Below, piece after piece: positions 7,829-17,343 of a stretch of 64,000 bases of DNA (positions are counted from its first letter, which is position 1; each line of letters opens with the position of its first letter). The notes beneath the pieces are model-generated. The model ran no database searches, was not told where the DNA came from, and saw only the letters and a program-made list of their open reading frames with translations. Both the position numbers and the translations under genes were made by a program. The stretch is from the NCBI GenBank assembly GCA_964370775.1, contig CAYJKT010000001.1, positions 124,001 through 188,000 of the forward strand, read 5' to 3'. The stretch comes from SIG603 sp964370775 (lineage in GTDB: Bacteria; Bacillota; Clostridia; Oscillospirales; Acutalibacteraceae).

Positions 7829-8977
7829 ATGAAAAAAATAACATTATTAGGTAGCACCGGTTCAATTGGTGTTCAATGTTTAGAAGTAGTAAGAATGCAT
7901 AGTGACAAGTTTAAAATTCAAACGCTTGCTGTGCGCTCTAATATAATAGAGCTCGAAAGTCAAATTAGAGAATTTAAACCGCAAGCAGTTGCGGTTTTTG
8001 ACTTAAATTCAGCTAAATTATTAAAAGAAAAAGTAGCAGATACAGGCGTAAAAGTGCTTTCTGGTATAGAAGGAATATGCGAGTTAGTTAGAGAGTACGA
8101 CTGCGATTTTGTGCTTAACTCTGTAACAGGTATGGTAGGTTTAAAGCCGACTTTAACAGCTGTGGAATGTGGTAAAACTTTGGCGCTTGCAAACAAAGAA
8201 AGCCTTGTAACAGGTGGTGAACTTGTTATGAAAAAAGCTAAGGAGACAGGTGCGTTAATCTTGCCAGTTGATAGCGAACATTCTGCGATTTTTCAGTGCT
8301 TAAATACAAAACATCATACAGACGATTTAAAAAGAATAATCATAACAGCTTCTGGTGGGCCTTTCTTTGGAAAAGACAGAGAATATTTAAAAACTGTTAC
8401 GCCAGAAATGGCACTAAAGCACCCAAACTGGGACATGGGGAGTAGAATTACAATTGACAGTGCGACCATGTTTAACAAAGGGTTGGAGGTTATAGAGGCT
8501 AAATGGATTTTTGACTTACAGCCTGAGCAAATTGATGTTGTGGTTCACAGAGAGAGCATAGTTCACTCACTGGTTGAGTTTAACGATAATTCTGTTTTAG
8601 CACAATTAGGTGTGCCAGACATGCGAATACCTATTCAATATGCTTTGACATACCCTACAAGAATTCCGTCCCCAGTTAAGCAGTTGAACTTATGGGATTA
8701 TCAGAACTTGTCGTTCTATAAAGCAGATGAAAAAACCTTTAAATGCCTAGCAGTTTGCAAAAATGCAATGGTTAGAGGTGGTCTTGCACCAACAGCTGCT
8801 AACGGAGCAGACGAGGAAGCTGTAAAGCTGTTTTTAAACAACAAAATTAGCTTTACTGACATTGGAGACTTGGTAGAAGCAGCAACAGCTAACCAAAAAG
8901 ACGTTACAAGTTTTGATTTAGAAGATTTAATTGAAGCTGATAGAATAGCGAGAGAATACGTATTAAACAATATTTAG
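7829..8977 (+). CDS. dxr: 1-deoxy-D-xylulose 5-phosphate reductoisomerase
   Basis: A 382-residue enzyme catalysing the second step of the MEP isoprenoid pathway, DXP to MEP with NADPH. The N-terminal LLGSTGSIGVQCLEVV is the NADPH loop. LALANKESLVTGGEL, PVDSEHSAIFQCL and ITASGGPFFG carry substrate and metal ligands, and MGSRITIDSATMFNKGLEVI is the conserved active-site flap region. GGAG lies 9 bp before the ATG. ispG downstream belongs to the same pathway. Confidence 0.96.
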   Translation: MKKITLLGSTGSIGVQCLEVVRMHSDKFKIQTLAVRSNIIELESQIREFKPQAVAVFDLNSAKLLKEKVADTGVKVLSGIEGICELVREYDCDFVLNSVTGMVGLKPTLTAVECGKTLALANKESLVTGGELVMKKAKETGALILPVDSEHSAIFQCLNTKHHTDDLKRIIITASGGPFFGKDREYLKTVTPEMALKHPNWDMGSRITIDSATMFNKGLEVIEAKWIFDLQPEQIDVVVHRESIVHSLVEFNDNSVLAQLGVPDMRIPIQYALTYPTRIPSPVKQLNLWDYQNLSFYKADEKTFKCLAVCKNAMVRGGLAPTAANGADEEAVKLFLNNKISFTDIGDLVEAATANQKDVTSFDLEDLIEADRIAREYVLNNI

Positions 8978-8987
8978 GAGGTAATTC

Positions 8988-10043
8988 GTGATTAATGGAA
9001 TAATATTGATAGTAGCAGGTATTTTACTTTTCAACTTGATAATATTTGTGCATGAGTTCGGTCATTTCTTCACAGCAAAAATGTCTGGTATGCTTGTACA
9101 CGAGTTTGCATTAGGAATGGGGCCGAAGTTTTTCAGCTTCACAAAAGGTGAGACGGTATATTCTTTAAGGCTTTTTCCTATAGGTGGATTTTGCGACATT
9201 GAGGGCGAGAACGGAGACACAGGAAACGACAGATCTTTTGCTAGTAAACCGATTTGGAAAAGAATGATTGTTATCATCACTGGTGCGATAATGAATATTA
9301 TCTTAGGTATAATTTTTATGTCAGTGTTACTTGTTCAACAAGATTTACTTCCGTATCCTATGATAGCTGACTTTGCCGAAAACTCTAAATTTGAGCAAGC
9401 AGGTTTAAGTGTAGGAGACACTATCACAGAAGTTGATGGATATGCGATATATTCAGAGAAAGATTTATCTTTTGCGTTAGCGATAGCAGACCCTAATTCA
9501 GTAGATTTAGAGGTGGAGAGAGCTGGCGAAAAGCTAGAGTTCACAGATATTACACTAGACAGCGAAGAGATGAGTGGCAGAACTGTAACGGTAATGGATT
9601 TTTACATCTATGGTGAGCCGATTTCGTTCACAGGAGTTATCGAAAAAACATTTGTAGACTCACTTTCAATCATAAGAATGGTTTTGGCTAGCTTAGAGGG
9701 CTTAGTTACAGGTGAGTTCGGATTTAACGAGGTATCAGGACCGATTGGTGCGACACAAGCGATTGCAGAGGCGGCTTCTGTTGGTTTGCAAGAAAGCTTG
9801 ATTGCTGGCTTTAACAACATTCTATTTATGATGGCAGTTATTAGCATAAATTTAGGTGTGTTCAACCTTTTACCAATCCCAGCACTTGACGGTGGCAGAT
9901 TTGTTTTCTTGTTAATAGAACTGATTTTTAGAAAACCTGTACCAGAAAAAGTAGAGACTTATGTAAACACAGCAGGCTTTGTAGTGCTTATAGGATTTAT
10001 GGTAGTAGTGGCGTTTAAAGATGTTTACTATTTGTTTGTATAA
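8988..10043 (+). CDS. rseP: Site-2 protease family zinc metalloprotease
   Basis: A 351-residue membrane protease (RseP/RasP) that cuts membrane-embedded anti-sigma factors and remnant signal peptides. The HEFGH zinc motif is at residues 22-26 in the first helix, a PDZ-like domain covers about residues 120-200, and the third zinc ligand lies in NLLPIPALDGGRFVF (about D301). The start is GTG with AGGAGG at an ideal distance, 10 bp after dxr. The dxr-rseP-ispG order is standard. Confidence 0.93.
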   Translation: MINGIILIVAGILLFNLIIFVHEFGHFFTAKMSGMLVHEFALGMGPKFFSFTKGETVYSLRLFPIGGFCDIEGENGDTGNDRSFASKPIWKRMIVIITGAIMNIILGIIFMSVLLVQQDLLPYPMIADFAENSKFEQAGLSVGDTITEVDGYAIYSEKDLSFALAIADPNSVDLEVERAGEKLEFTDITLDSEEMSGRTVTVMDFYIYGEPISFTGVIEKTFVDSLSIIRMVLASLEGLVTGEFGFNEVSGPIGATQAIAEAASVGLQESLIAGFNNILFMMAVISINLGVFNLLPIPALDGGRFVFLLIELIFRKPVPEKVETYVNTAGFVVLIGFMVVVAFKDVYYLFV

Positions 10044-10060
10044 TTGATATAGAGGATAAT

Positions 10061-11107
10061 ATGACTAGGAAAACGACAAAAAAAATTAAGATAGGCAACA
10101 CTGAGATTGGTGGACTTAGCTCTGTGAAAATACAATCTATGCTTAATGTTCACCACAGCAATGTGGAGGGCAATGTAGAGCAAGCAGTTAGGCTAGAAAA
10201 AGCTGGGTGCGAGATTGTGCGTGTGGCTATTCCAAATGCTGAAGCTGTAAAGCTAATTCCATCAATTAAAAAAGAGATTAGTATTCCGTTGGTTGCAGAC
10301 ATTCATTTTGATTACAAATTAGCGTTGTTATCTTGCGAAAATGGAATTGATAAAATTAGAATAAACCCAGGAAATATCGGAAATGATGACAGAGTTAAAG
10401 AGGTTGTAAATGCGTGTAAATCTCGTAATATTCCTATTAGAATAGGAGTGAATTCTGGCTCTGTTGAAAAGCATATTTTAGAGAAATATAAGTCTCCAAC
10501 TCCAAGAGCTTTGTGCGAAAGTGCGATGTACCACGTGAACTTGCTAGAGAAATTCGACTTTACAGACATAGCAATATCTATTAAATCTTCTGATGTTGTT
10601 AAGATGATAGAAGCGTATGAACTGATGAGCGAAATGGTTGATTATCCGTTGCATTTAGGTGTGACAGAGGCAGGCACTGCCCACATGGGACTTGTGAAAT
10701 CTGCTGTAGGAATTGGCAGTTTGTTGGCTCACGGAATTGGCGACACGATAAGGGTATCTCTAACAGCTGACCCAGTGGAAGAAATCGCTGCTGCTAAAGA
10801 TATTTTGAAATCTTTAGGAATGAGAAAAGGCATTAAGTTTGTGTCATGCCCAACTTGTGGCAGAACTAGCATAGATTTAATAGGTCTTGCAAGCAAAGTA
10901 GAAAAAGCCTTAGAAAACTGCGAAAAAGACATCACCGTTGCTATTATGGGTTGCGAGGTTAACGGACCAGGTGAAGCTAAAGAAGCCGATATTGGTGTAG
11001 CTGGTGGCAAGGGAATAGGTCTTATATTTAAAAAAGGGCAGATACTGAAAAGAGTTAATGAAGATGAATTGCTAGGCACTTTATTAGAAGAAGTCGAAAA
11101 ATTATAA
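10061..11107 (+). CDS. ispG: 4-hydroxy-3-methylbut-2-enyl diphosphate synthase
   Basis: A 348-residue Fe-S enzyme converting MEcPP to HMBPP, the penultimate MEP-pathway step. The N-terminal TIM barrel includes SIKIQSM-like SVKIQSMLNVHH and VADIHFDYKLAL. Cluster ligands are the CPTCGRT pair (C263, C266) and C298 in GCEVNGPGEAKEADIGVAG. It is the short bacterial form. It lies 17 bp after rseP and 9 bp before polC. Confidence 0.95.
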   Translation: MTRKTTKKIKIGNTEIGGLSSVKIQSMLNVHHSNVEGNVEQAVRLEKAGCEIVRVAIPNAEAVKLIPSIKKEISIPLVADIHFDYKLALLSCENGIDKIRINPGNIGNDDRVKEVVNACKSRNIPIRIGVNSGSVEKHILEKYKSPTPRALCESAMYHVNLLEKFDFTDIAISIKSSDVVKMIEAYELMSEMVDYPLHLGVTEAGTAHMGLVKSAVGIGSLLAHGIGDTIRVSLTADPVEEIAAAKDILKSLGMRKGIKFVSCPTCGRTSIDLIGLASKVEKALENCEKDITVAIMGCEVNGPGEAKEADIGVAGGKGIGLIFKKGQILKRVNEDELLGTLLEEVEKL

Positions 11108-11116
11108 GGGGTAAAA

Positions 11117-14100
11117 GTGAAATTAATATCAGCTTTTTTTGAAAAAGAAATTAGTAAAAATAATTTAAGTGAAAATTTATTAAAAGGCGAGATAGTGGGT
11201 TTGGACGTAAACAAATCCACTGATTTTGTATGTATTGATGTTAGGTTTGATGAGTTTTGTAAGTATTCAGATATAGCAGAGCTTGCAAAAAGCCTTGGCG
11301 AGACACTTAACTTAAAAAAAGTTATTATCAACCCTAAGTTTAATAAAGAACAATTCTGTGCTGACTGTTTTAGCTCTTTGGCTGAGAAAATCAAAGAAGA
11401 AGATAGAACAATTAATGGTACGTTTAAAGATAGCACAGCCGAATTAGAAAACAATATTTTAACCATAACTTTGGCGCATGGTGGCTTGATTATGCTTAAA
11501 ACAAAAAAAGCAGATAGCAAGTTGAAAGCCTTAGCCAAGCAATGGTTTGATGTGAATATAGATATAAAATTTTGTGGTAAAACGTCAATTGATAACCAAG
11601 AAGAAAGCGTAATTGAGAAGATAAGAAACGAGCAAGTAAAGGCGATTAGAGAAGCAGCTGTAGAGAAAATAGAGCTTTATGAAAAGAAAATGGAGCTTAA
11701 ACGCACCGAGCGTAAAATCAGCGTAAGAACTGGTAGCAATCTAATGCCGTCAATTATCCCAGAAACTGTGAGACCGGTAGTCGGAAACCTCACAAAACAG
11801 CCAATTGTGCCAATAGATAGTATATCTATTGAAGACGGCGTGGTTAACGTGTGGGGTGACATTTTTGCGCTTGAAAGTAAAGATACTAAAGACAAAAGGT
11901 GGAAGATTTATTCTATTGATATAACGGATTATACATCTTCTGTAACGATAAAAATTATTCAAGAATATGACAAATGCAAAGAGATTGACACTATTAAAAA
12001 AGGTGACACAATTGTTGTTAGAGGTAACTTGAAAAACGACAAGTACGACAGAGAAGACGTGCTTGAAATGCGTGCGATTGGCAAAGTAGAGAAGCTTGAA
12101 GTCAGTGATAACGCAATGAACAAAAGGGTTGAACTTCACCTACATACGAATATGTCGTCTATGGATGCAATCAACCAACCAGGCGAGTTGATTAAGCGAG
12201 CACACAGTTGGGGGCACAGAGCAGTTGCGATTACTGACCACGGAGTAGCACAGGCGTTCCCAGAGGCTATGAACACAGTAAACAGGTTAAAAGATGATGA
12301 TTTTAAGGTTATCTACGGAATTGAAGCATATTATGTAAACGACTTAGTACAAGCAGTTACTGGTGAGGACGACAGAGAGCTTGATAGTGAATTTATCTGT
12401 TTTGACTTAGAGACAACTGGTTTTTCTCCAAAGAGTGAAAGAATTACAGAGATTGGTGCTGTTAAGATTGTTAATGGAGAGGTTACGGATACATTCGCAA
12501 GCTTTGTTAACCCACAAAAGCCAATTAGTGCAAAGATTACAGAGATAACAGGTATCACAGATGCTATGGTGAAAGATGCACCATTGGACTTAGAAGCAGT
12601 TACGAATTTTCTTGAATTTTGTGGAGATAACCCTGTTTTGGTGGCTCATAATGCAAGTTTTGACATGAGCTTTATTAATGCTGTTTGCAAAAGAGAAAAC
12701 ATTGATTTTAGCTGTACTTATATCGACACAGTAACTATGAGTAGGTCAATGCTTGTTGACCTTAAAAATGCGAAGTTAAACACTGTTGCAAAGTATTTGA
12801 AATTAGGCGAGTTTAACCACCACAGAGCAGTTGATGATGCGAAAATTCTTGGTGAGATTTTCAAAAACTTTTTGCTTAGATTAAAAGAAGATTATTACAT
12901 AAACAATATAAAAGAGATTAACTCAGCTCTTGCTGGTGGCGACCCTAAAAAATTGCCGACAAACCATGCGATAATTTTAGTTAAAAACTTAGTAGGACTT
13001 AAAAATCTATATAAAATAGTGTCTGCTGGGCATTTGAACTACTTCTTTAAAAGACCTAGAACTCCAAAAAGCTTTTTGGATAAGCATAGAGAGGGATTGA
13101 TTATTGGTTCTGCTTGTGAAGCTGGCGAGCTGTACAAAGCGGTTATGAGAGGCGACAATAAAACGGAGCTTGAAAGAATTGCGAAGTATTATGACTATTT
13201 AGAAATTCAACCTGTTGCTAATAACATGTTCATGGTTAGAAAAGGCACTTGCACAGAAGACGATATAAGAGGATATAACAGAACAATTGTTAACCTTGGT
13301 GAAAAGCTTAGTATACCAGTTGTTGCGACTGGCGACGTGCATTTTCTTGACCCAAAAGACGCAGCATATAGAAAAGTGCTTATGACTGCACAAGGCTTTA
13401 AAGATGCAGACGAGCAAGCACCACTTTACTTGAAAACAACGGATGAAATGCTAGACGAATTTGCGTATTTAGGTAAAGAAAAAGCGTATGAAGTTGTGGT
13501 AGAAAACACAAATAAAATAGCTGATATGGTAGAGAAAATCAAACCGATACCAGACGGCGTTTTTCCTCCTTTTATTGACGGAGCAGAGGAGGAACTGATT
13601 AGAATTACAGAGGAGAGAACCAAAGAAAAATACGGAGACCCTCTGCCTGATATAGTGGAAAAAAGATTAAAAAAAGAACTAACTTCAATCACGAAACACG
13701 GTTTCTCAGTTCTTTATATGACTGCTCAAAAACTTGTGGCAGACAGCGAAGCTCACGGATATTTGGTAGGTTCTAGAGGTTCGGTTGGTTCATCATTTGT
13801 TGCGAGTATGTCAGGTATAAGTGAGGTTAACCCACTCGAACCACATTATATATGCAAATCTTGTAAATATAGTCAGTTCTTTGTTGAGGGCGAATATGGC
13901 TCTGGCTTTGATTTACCTCCTAAAACTTGCCCAAATTGTGGAGAAGAACTAGACAGAGACGGACACACAATTCCGTTTGAGACTTTCTTGGGATTTGACG
14001 GAGATAAAACGCCTGATATCGACCTTAACTTCTCTGGTGAATATCAAAGTAGTTCACATAGATACACAGAGGAGCTTTTTGGTAGAGATAACGTTTTTAA

Positions 14101-15451
14101 AGCTGGTACTATTGCTACTGTTGCAGATAAAACTGCAATGGGATATGTAAAAGGTTATATGAACGAGAAAAATAGGATTTTGAGAAAAGCTGAGGAACGC
14201 AGGCTTGCGACAGGTTGCACAGGTATAAAAAGAACAACTGGTCAGCACCCAGGTGGAATGGTTGTTGTGCCAAAAGGTATGGAGATATACGATTTCTGCC
14301 CAGTTCAACGACCAGCAAACGACCAAAAATCTCAAAACATAACTACTCACTTTGACTTCCATTCAATACATGATACTATTTGTAAACTGGACGAACTAGG
14401 GCATGATGTGCCGACTATATATAAATATTTAGAAGACTACACTGGTGTGTCTATCAAAAATATATCAATGAGTGACCCAAAAGTTATGTCGCTGTTTACA
14501 TCAACAGAAGCACTTGGCGTAACTCCAGAGGAGATAGACTCAAAAACAGGTACGTTCTCATTGCCAGAAGTTGGCACAGGCTTTGTTAGACAAATGCTTA
14601 TTGAGGCACAGCCTAAGACATTCTCTGACTTATTACAGGTGTCTGGTTTGTCTCACGGAACAGACGTGTGGCTTGGCAATGCACAAGACTTAATTAAAAA
14701 CGGAACTTGTACAATATCAGAAGTTATCGGAACGAGGGACAGCATTATGACTTACCTAATGCTAAAAGGTCTTGACCCTAAAATGGCTTTTAAGATAATG
14801 GAGATAACAAGAAAAGGATTGGCAAGCAAATTGCTAACTAACGAACATGTTGTGGCAATGCAAGAAAACAATGTGCCACAATGGTACATAGACGCTTGTT
14901 TTAAGATTAAATACATGTTCCCAAAAGCCCATGCGGCGGCGTATATGATTGCTACTTTAAGACTTGGTTGGTACAAAGTTTATAGACCAACAGAATATTA
15001 CGCGGCATATTTTACTGTTAGAAGCGACGATTTCGACGGTATTACAGCCGTTAAAGGCAAGGCTGCTATAGAGCAAAAAATGAAAGACATAGACCAAAAA
15101 ATCAAGAACAAAGAGGCTACTCCAAAAGAAGAGGGCGAAGTTGCGACACTTCAAATTATTAACGAAATGCTTGCGAGAAAAATAGAGCTGTTGCCAGTTG
15201 ATTTATATAAAAGCCATGCAAGCAAATATGTGGTAGAAGACGGAAAAATCAGACTACCGTTTTCATCATTACCAGGTGTTGGCGAAAATGCTGCTATCAG
15301 CTTGATGGAAGCTAGAGATAGCGACGGCGAATACATAAGCATTGATGAACTGCGTGCAAGGGCGAAAGTATCCAGTGCGATTATTGATGTTATGAAAACA
15401 GCAGGCATTTTAAACGACTTGCCAGACAGTAGCCAAGTTAGCTTATTTTAG
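11117..15451 (+). CDS. polC: DNA polymerase III alpha subunit, Gram-positive PolC type
   Basis: A 1444-residue replicative polymerase of full family length. Order: N-terminal domain; OB fold near residues 240-325; first PHP part with ELHLHTNMSSMDA near 340; an inserted DnaQ-type 3'-5' exonuclease from FICFDLETTGFSP near 427; second PHP part; a zinc-binding CKSC...CPNCG region near 912; and polymerase palm motif TPDIDLNFSGEYQ near 965. The start is GTG with AAGGGG upstream. The TAG stop is immediately followed by the his operon promoter. Confidence 0.97.
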   Translation: MKLISAFFEKEISKNNLSENLLKGEIVGLDVNKSTDFVCIDVRFDEFCKYSDIAELAKSLGETLNLKKVIINPKFNKEQFCADCFSSLAEKIKEEDRTINGTFKDSTAELENNILTITLAHGGLIMLKTKKADSKLKALAKQWFDVNIDIKFCGKTSIDNQEESVIEKIRNEQVKAIREAAVEKIELYEKKMELKRTERKISVRTGSNLMPSIIPETVRPVVGNLTKQPIVPIDSISIEDGVVNVWGDIFALESKDTKDKRWKIYSIDITDYTSSVTIKIIQEYDKCKEIDTIKKGDTIVVRGNLKNDKYDREDVLEMRAIGKVEKLEVSDNAMNKRVELHLHTNMSSMDAINQPGELIKRAHSWGHRAVAITDHGVAQAFPEAMNTVNRLKDDDFKVIYGIEAYYVNDLVQAVTGEDDRELDSEFICFDLETTGFSPKSERITEIGAVKIVNGEVTDTFASFVNPQKPISAKITEITGITDAMVKDAPLDLEAVTNFLEFCGDNPVLVAHNASFDMSFINAVCKRENIDFSCTYIDTVTMSRSMLVDLKNAKLNTVAKYLKLGEFNHHRAVDDAKILGEIFKNFLLRLKEDYYINNIKEINSALAGGDPKKLPTNHAIILVKNLVGLKNLYKIVSAGHLNYFFKRPRTPKSFLDKHREGLIIGSACEAGELYKAVMRGDNKTELERIAKYYDYLEIQPVANNMFMVRKGTCTEDDIRGYNRTIVNLGEKLSIPVVATGDVHFLDPKDAAYRKVLMTAQGFKDADEQAPLYLKTTDEMLDEFAYLGKEKAYEVVVENTNKIADMVEKIKPIPDGVFPPFIDGAEEELIRITEERTKEKYGDPLPDIVEKRLKKELTSITKHGFSVLYMTAQKLVADSEAHGYLVGSRGSVGSSFVASMSGISEVNPLEPHYICKSCKYSQFFVEGEYGSGFDLPPKTCPNCGEELDRDGHTIPFETFLGFDGDKTPDIDLNFSGEYQSSSHRYTEELFGRDNVFKAGTIATVADKTAMGYVKGYMNEKNRILRKAEERRLATGCTGIKRTTGQHPGGMVVVPKGMEIYDFCPVQRPANDQKSQNITTHFDFHSIHDTICKLDELGHDVPTIYKYLEDYTGVSIKNISMSDPKVMSLFTSTEALGVTPEEIDSKTGTFSLPEVGTGFVRQMLIEAQPKTFSDLLQVSGLSHGTDVWLGNAQDLIKNGTCTISEVIGTRDSIMTYLMLKGLDPKMAFKIMEITRKGLASKLLTNEHVVAMQENNVPQWYIDACFKIKYMFPKAHAAAYMIATLRLGWYKVYRPTEYYAAYFTVRSDDFDGITAVKGKAAIEQKMKDIDQKIKNKEATPKEEGEVATLQIINEMLARKIELLPVDLYKSHASKYVVEDGKIRLPFSSLPGVGENAAISLMEARDSDGEYISIDELRARAKVSSAIIDVMKTAGILNDLPDSSQVSLF

Positions 15452-15480
15452 TTGACAAAATTGATTTGATGTGTTATCAT
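15452..15480 (+). promoter_or_regulatory. Promoter of the histidine operon
   Basis: TTGACA starts on the base after the polC stop codon and TATCAT follows after a 17 bp spacer. Only about 50 nt separate the predicted transcript start from hisZ, so there is no room for a T-box or attenuator leader. Regulation, if any, is probably at the promoter. Confidence 0.8.
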
Positions 15481-15537
15481 ACTATTACTTTACTGCGATA
15501 AAATATATAAGGTGGTGCGTGGCATTAATTGCCGACT

Positions 15538-16692
15538 ATGAAAAAGTTCAACATGCTTACTCCAGAGGGTACAAAAGACGTGCTTTTTGAGGAGTGTCAG
15601 TTAAAAAGAAATATTGAAAAACAGCTTAAAGATGTGTTTACTCTTAGGTCATATAATGAGGTAAAAACACCGGGTATAGAGTTTTATGATGTGTTTGATA
15701 TTATACCTCAGCACGAGATGTATAAAAGTACGGACAACAACAACAGACTTTTGGTGTTTAGACCAGACTCCACTTTGCCGATTGCAAGAATGGCAGCGAC
15801 AAGGCTGAAAAAACACAAAGCACCAATTAGACTTTGCTATAATCAAGATATTTACAGAAACAGACCAGACCACAGTGGAAGAAGCGACGAGAACACTCAA
15901 GCTGGAATTGAGCTTATGGGTGTTAAAGGTTTGAAAGCTGACTTAGAGGTTATCACAACAGCTGTTGAAGCGCTAAATAAGTTTGATATTGATTATAGAA
16001 TAGAAATAGGTCACGCAGCACTTTTTAACGCATTGGTTGAAAAATTAAATGTGTGCGACACTTTAAAAGAGAATATTAGAGAGACGATTGGTTCTAAGAA
16101 TTACGCACTGTTAAGCCATATTTTAGAAGACGTAACAGAGAGTGTGTACTCTAATGCTGTGAAAGATTTACCTACACTTTTTGGTGGTGAAGAAGTGCTT
16201 GAAAAAGCTGATGAATTTTGCACAGATAAAGAATTAACAGATATTTTGAAATACCTTAAAATGCTATATAAGACTCTATGTGACTTAGGTTTAAAAGAGA
16301 GAATTATTTTAGATTTAGGCATGGTTCAACGTAACGAATATTACACAGGTTTTGTGTTCTCAGCGTATGTTAAAAACCACGGAAAAGCGATTTTAAGAGG
16401 CGGAAGATATGATAATCTTTTAGCTAAATTTAATGGAGATATGCCAGCTGTTGGTTTTGCGATTGATGTTGACGAGATTACAGATATTTTACTAAGTGAT
16501 GAAGCAGTTAAGACATCTGATGTGATTCTATACGCAGAAAATGGCGATGAAGTAAAGCTGTTTAATGCTATAAAAGAATATGAGAAAAATGGTAAAGTGA
16601 GCGAGGTTTCTTTCTGTGATAGCATGGAAGAAACAGAAAAATATGCAAAAGAAAAAGGCATTTTAACAGCAGTGAATGTTAGTACTTTATAA
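15538..16692 (+). CDS. hisZ: ATP phosphoribosyltransferase regulatory subunit
   Basis: A 384-residue class II tRNA-synthetase-like protein lacking synthetase activity; it binds the short HisG and gives histidine feedback control. Visible motifs are MLTPEGTKDVLFEE, LLVFRPDSTLPIARMAATR, LCYNQDIYRN and AILRGGRYDNLLAKF. The ATG 15538 fits the family N-terminus. A TTG at 15529 is nearer to the GGTGGTG ribosome site and is a possible alternative start. First gene of the his operon. Confidence 0.93.
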   Translation: MKKFNMLTPEGTKDVLFEECQLKRNIEKQLKDVFTLRSYNEVKTPGIEFYDVFDIIPQHEMYKSTDNNNRLLVFRPDSTLPIARMAATRLKKHKAPIRLCYNQDIYRNRPDHSGRSDENTQAGIELMGVKGLKADLEVITTAVEALNKFDIDYRIEIGHAALFNALVEKLNVCDTLKENIRETIGSKNYALLSHILEDVTESVYSNAVKDLPTLFGGEEVLEKADEFCTDKELTDILKYLKMLYKTLCDLGLKERIILDLGMVQRNEYYTGFVFSAYVKNHGKAILRGGRYDNLLAKFNGDMPAVGFAIDVDEITDILLSDEAVKTSDVILYAENGDEVKLFNAIKEYEKNGKVSEVSFCDSMEETEKYAKEKGILTAVNVSTL

Positions 16693-16707
16693 GAACGGAG
16701 TTAGTGT

Positions 16708-17343
16708 ATGAAAACGCTTAGAATAGCACTTACAAAAGGCAGATTAGAAAAAGATTCTGTTAAACTTTTTGAGAACTGTGGAATAGAGTGTAGTGCATTA
16801 AAAGATAAAGGAAGAAAATTGATTTTTCCTATAAATAATGGTAAAATAGAAGTAGTTTTAGCAAAGGCACCAGACGTTATTACTTATGTAGAAAATGGTG
16901 TGTGCGATTTAGGCATTGTTGGCAAAGATACTATCATGGAAAACGGTAGCTATTTTTACGAGATAATGGATTTAGGCTTTGGTAAATGCAAATTCGCACT
17001 TGCCGGGCAAAAAGATAAAGATTTTTATAATGGATACAGAGCAAAAGTGGTTGCGTCTAAATACCCAAAAGTTACTAAGCAATACTTTGAGGGCAAAGAC
17101 ATGGACGTAAAAGTTATTAAAATCGAGGGTTCTGTGGAACTTGCGCCACTTGTTGGACTAGCAGATGGAATTGTTGACATTGTAGAGACAGGCTCTACAT
17201 TAAAAGAAAATGGGCTAGAAGTTAAAGAAGATATAGCATATATCAGTGCTAGGTTGATTGCTAACCAAGCGAGTTTGAAAATGAGAAAAGAAGAGATAGA
17301 GAGCCTAGTTAATTCTATGAAAGGGGTTATACAAGATGATTGA
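16708..17343 (+). CDS. hisG: ATP phosphoribosyltransferase, short form
   Basis: A 211-residue catalytic subunit for the first step of histidine synthesis (PRPP + ATP to PR-ATP). It begins LRIALTKGRLEKDSVKLFE and has GVCDLGIVGKDTI and VGLADGIVDIVETGSTLKENGL, the PRPP-binding signature. The C-terminal regulatory domain of long HisG is absent, which explains the hisZ just upstream. It overlaps hisD by 8 nt. Confidence 0.96.
   Translation: MKTLRIALTKGRLEKDSVKLFENCGIECSALKDKGRKLIFPINNGKIEVVLAKAPDVITYVENGVCDLGIVGKDTIMENGSYFYEIMDLGFGKCKFALAGQKDKDFYNGYRAKVVASKYPKVTKQYFEGKDMDVKVIKIEGSVELAPLVGLADGIVDIVETGSTLKENGLEVKEDIAYISARLIANQASLKMRKEEIESLVNSMKGVIQDD

Noticed and set aside
10729..11538. Long minus-strand open frame of 269 codons over ispG/polC
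   Set aside because: It is antisense to two certain genes, has low-complexity Ser/Leu/Phe composition and no family resemblance.
15481..15537. T-box or histidine attenuator before hisZ
   Set aside because: Only about 50 nt of leader, with no terminator stem, specifier loop or run of His codons.
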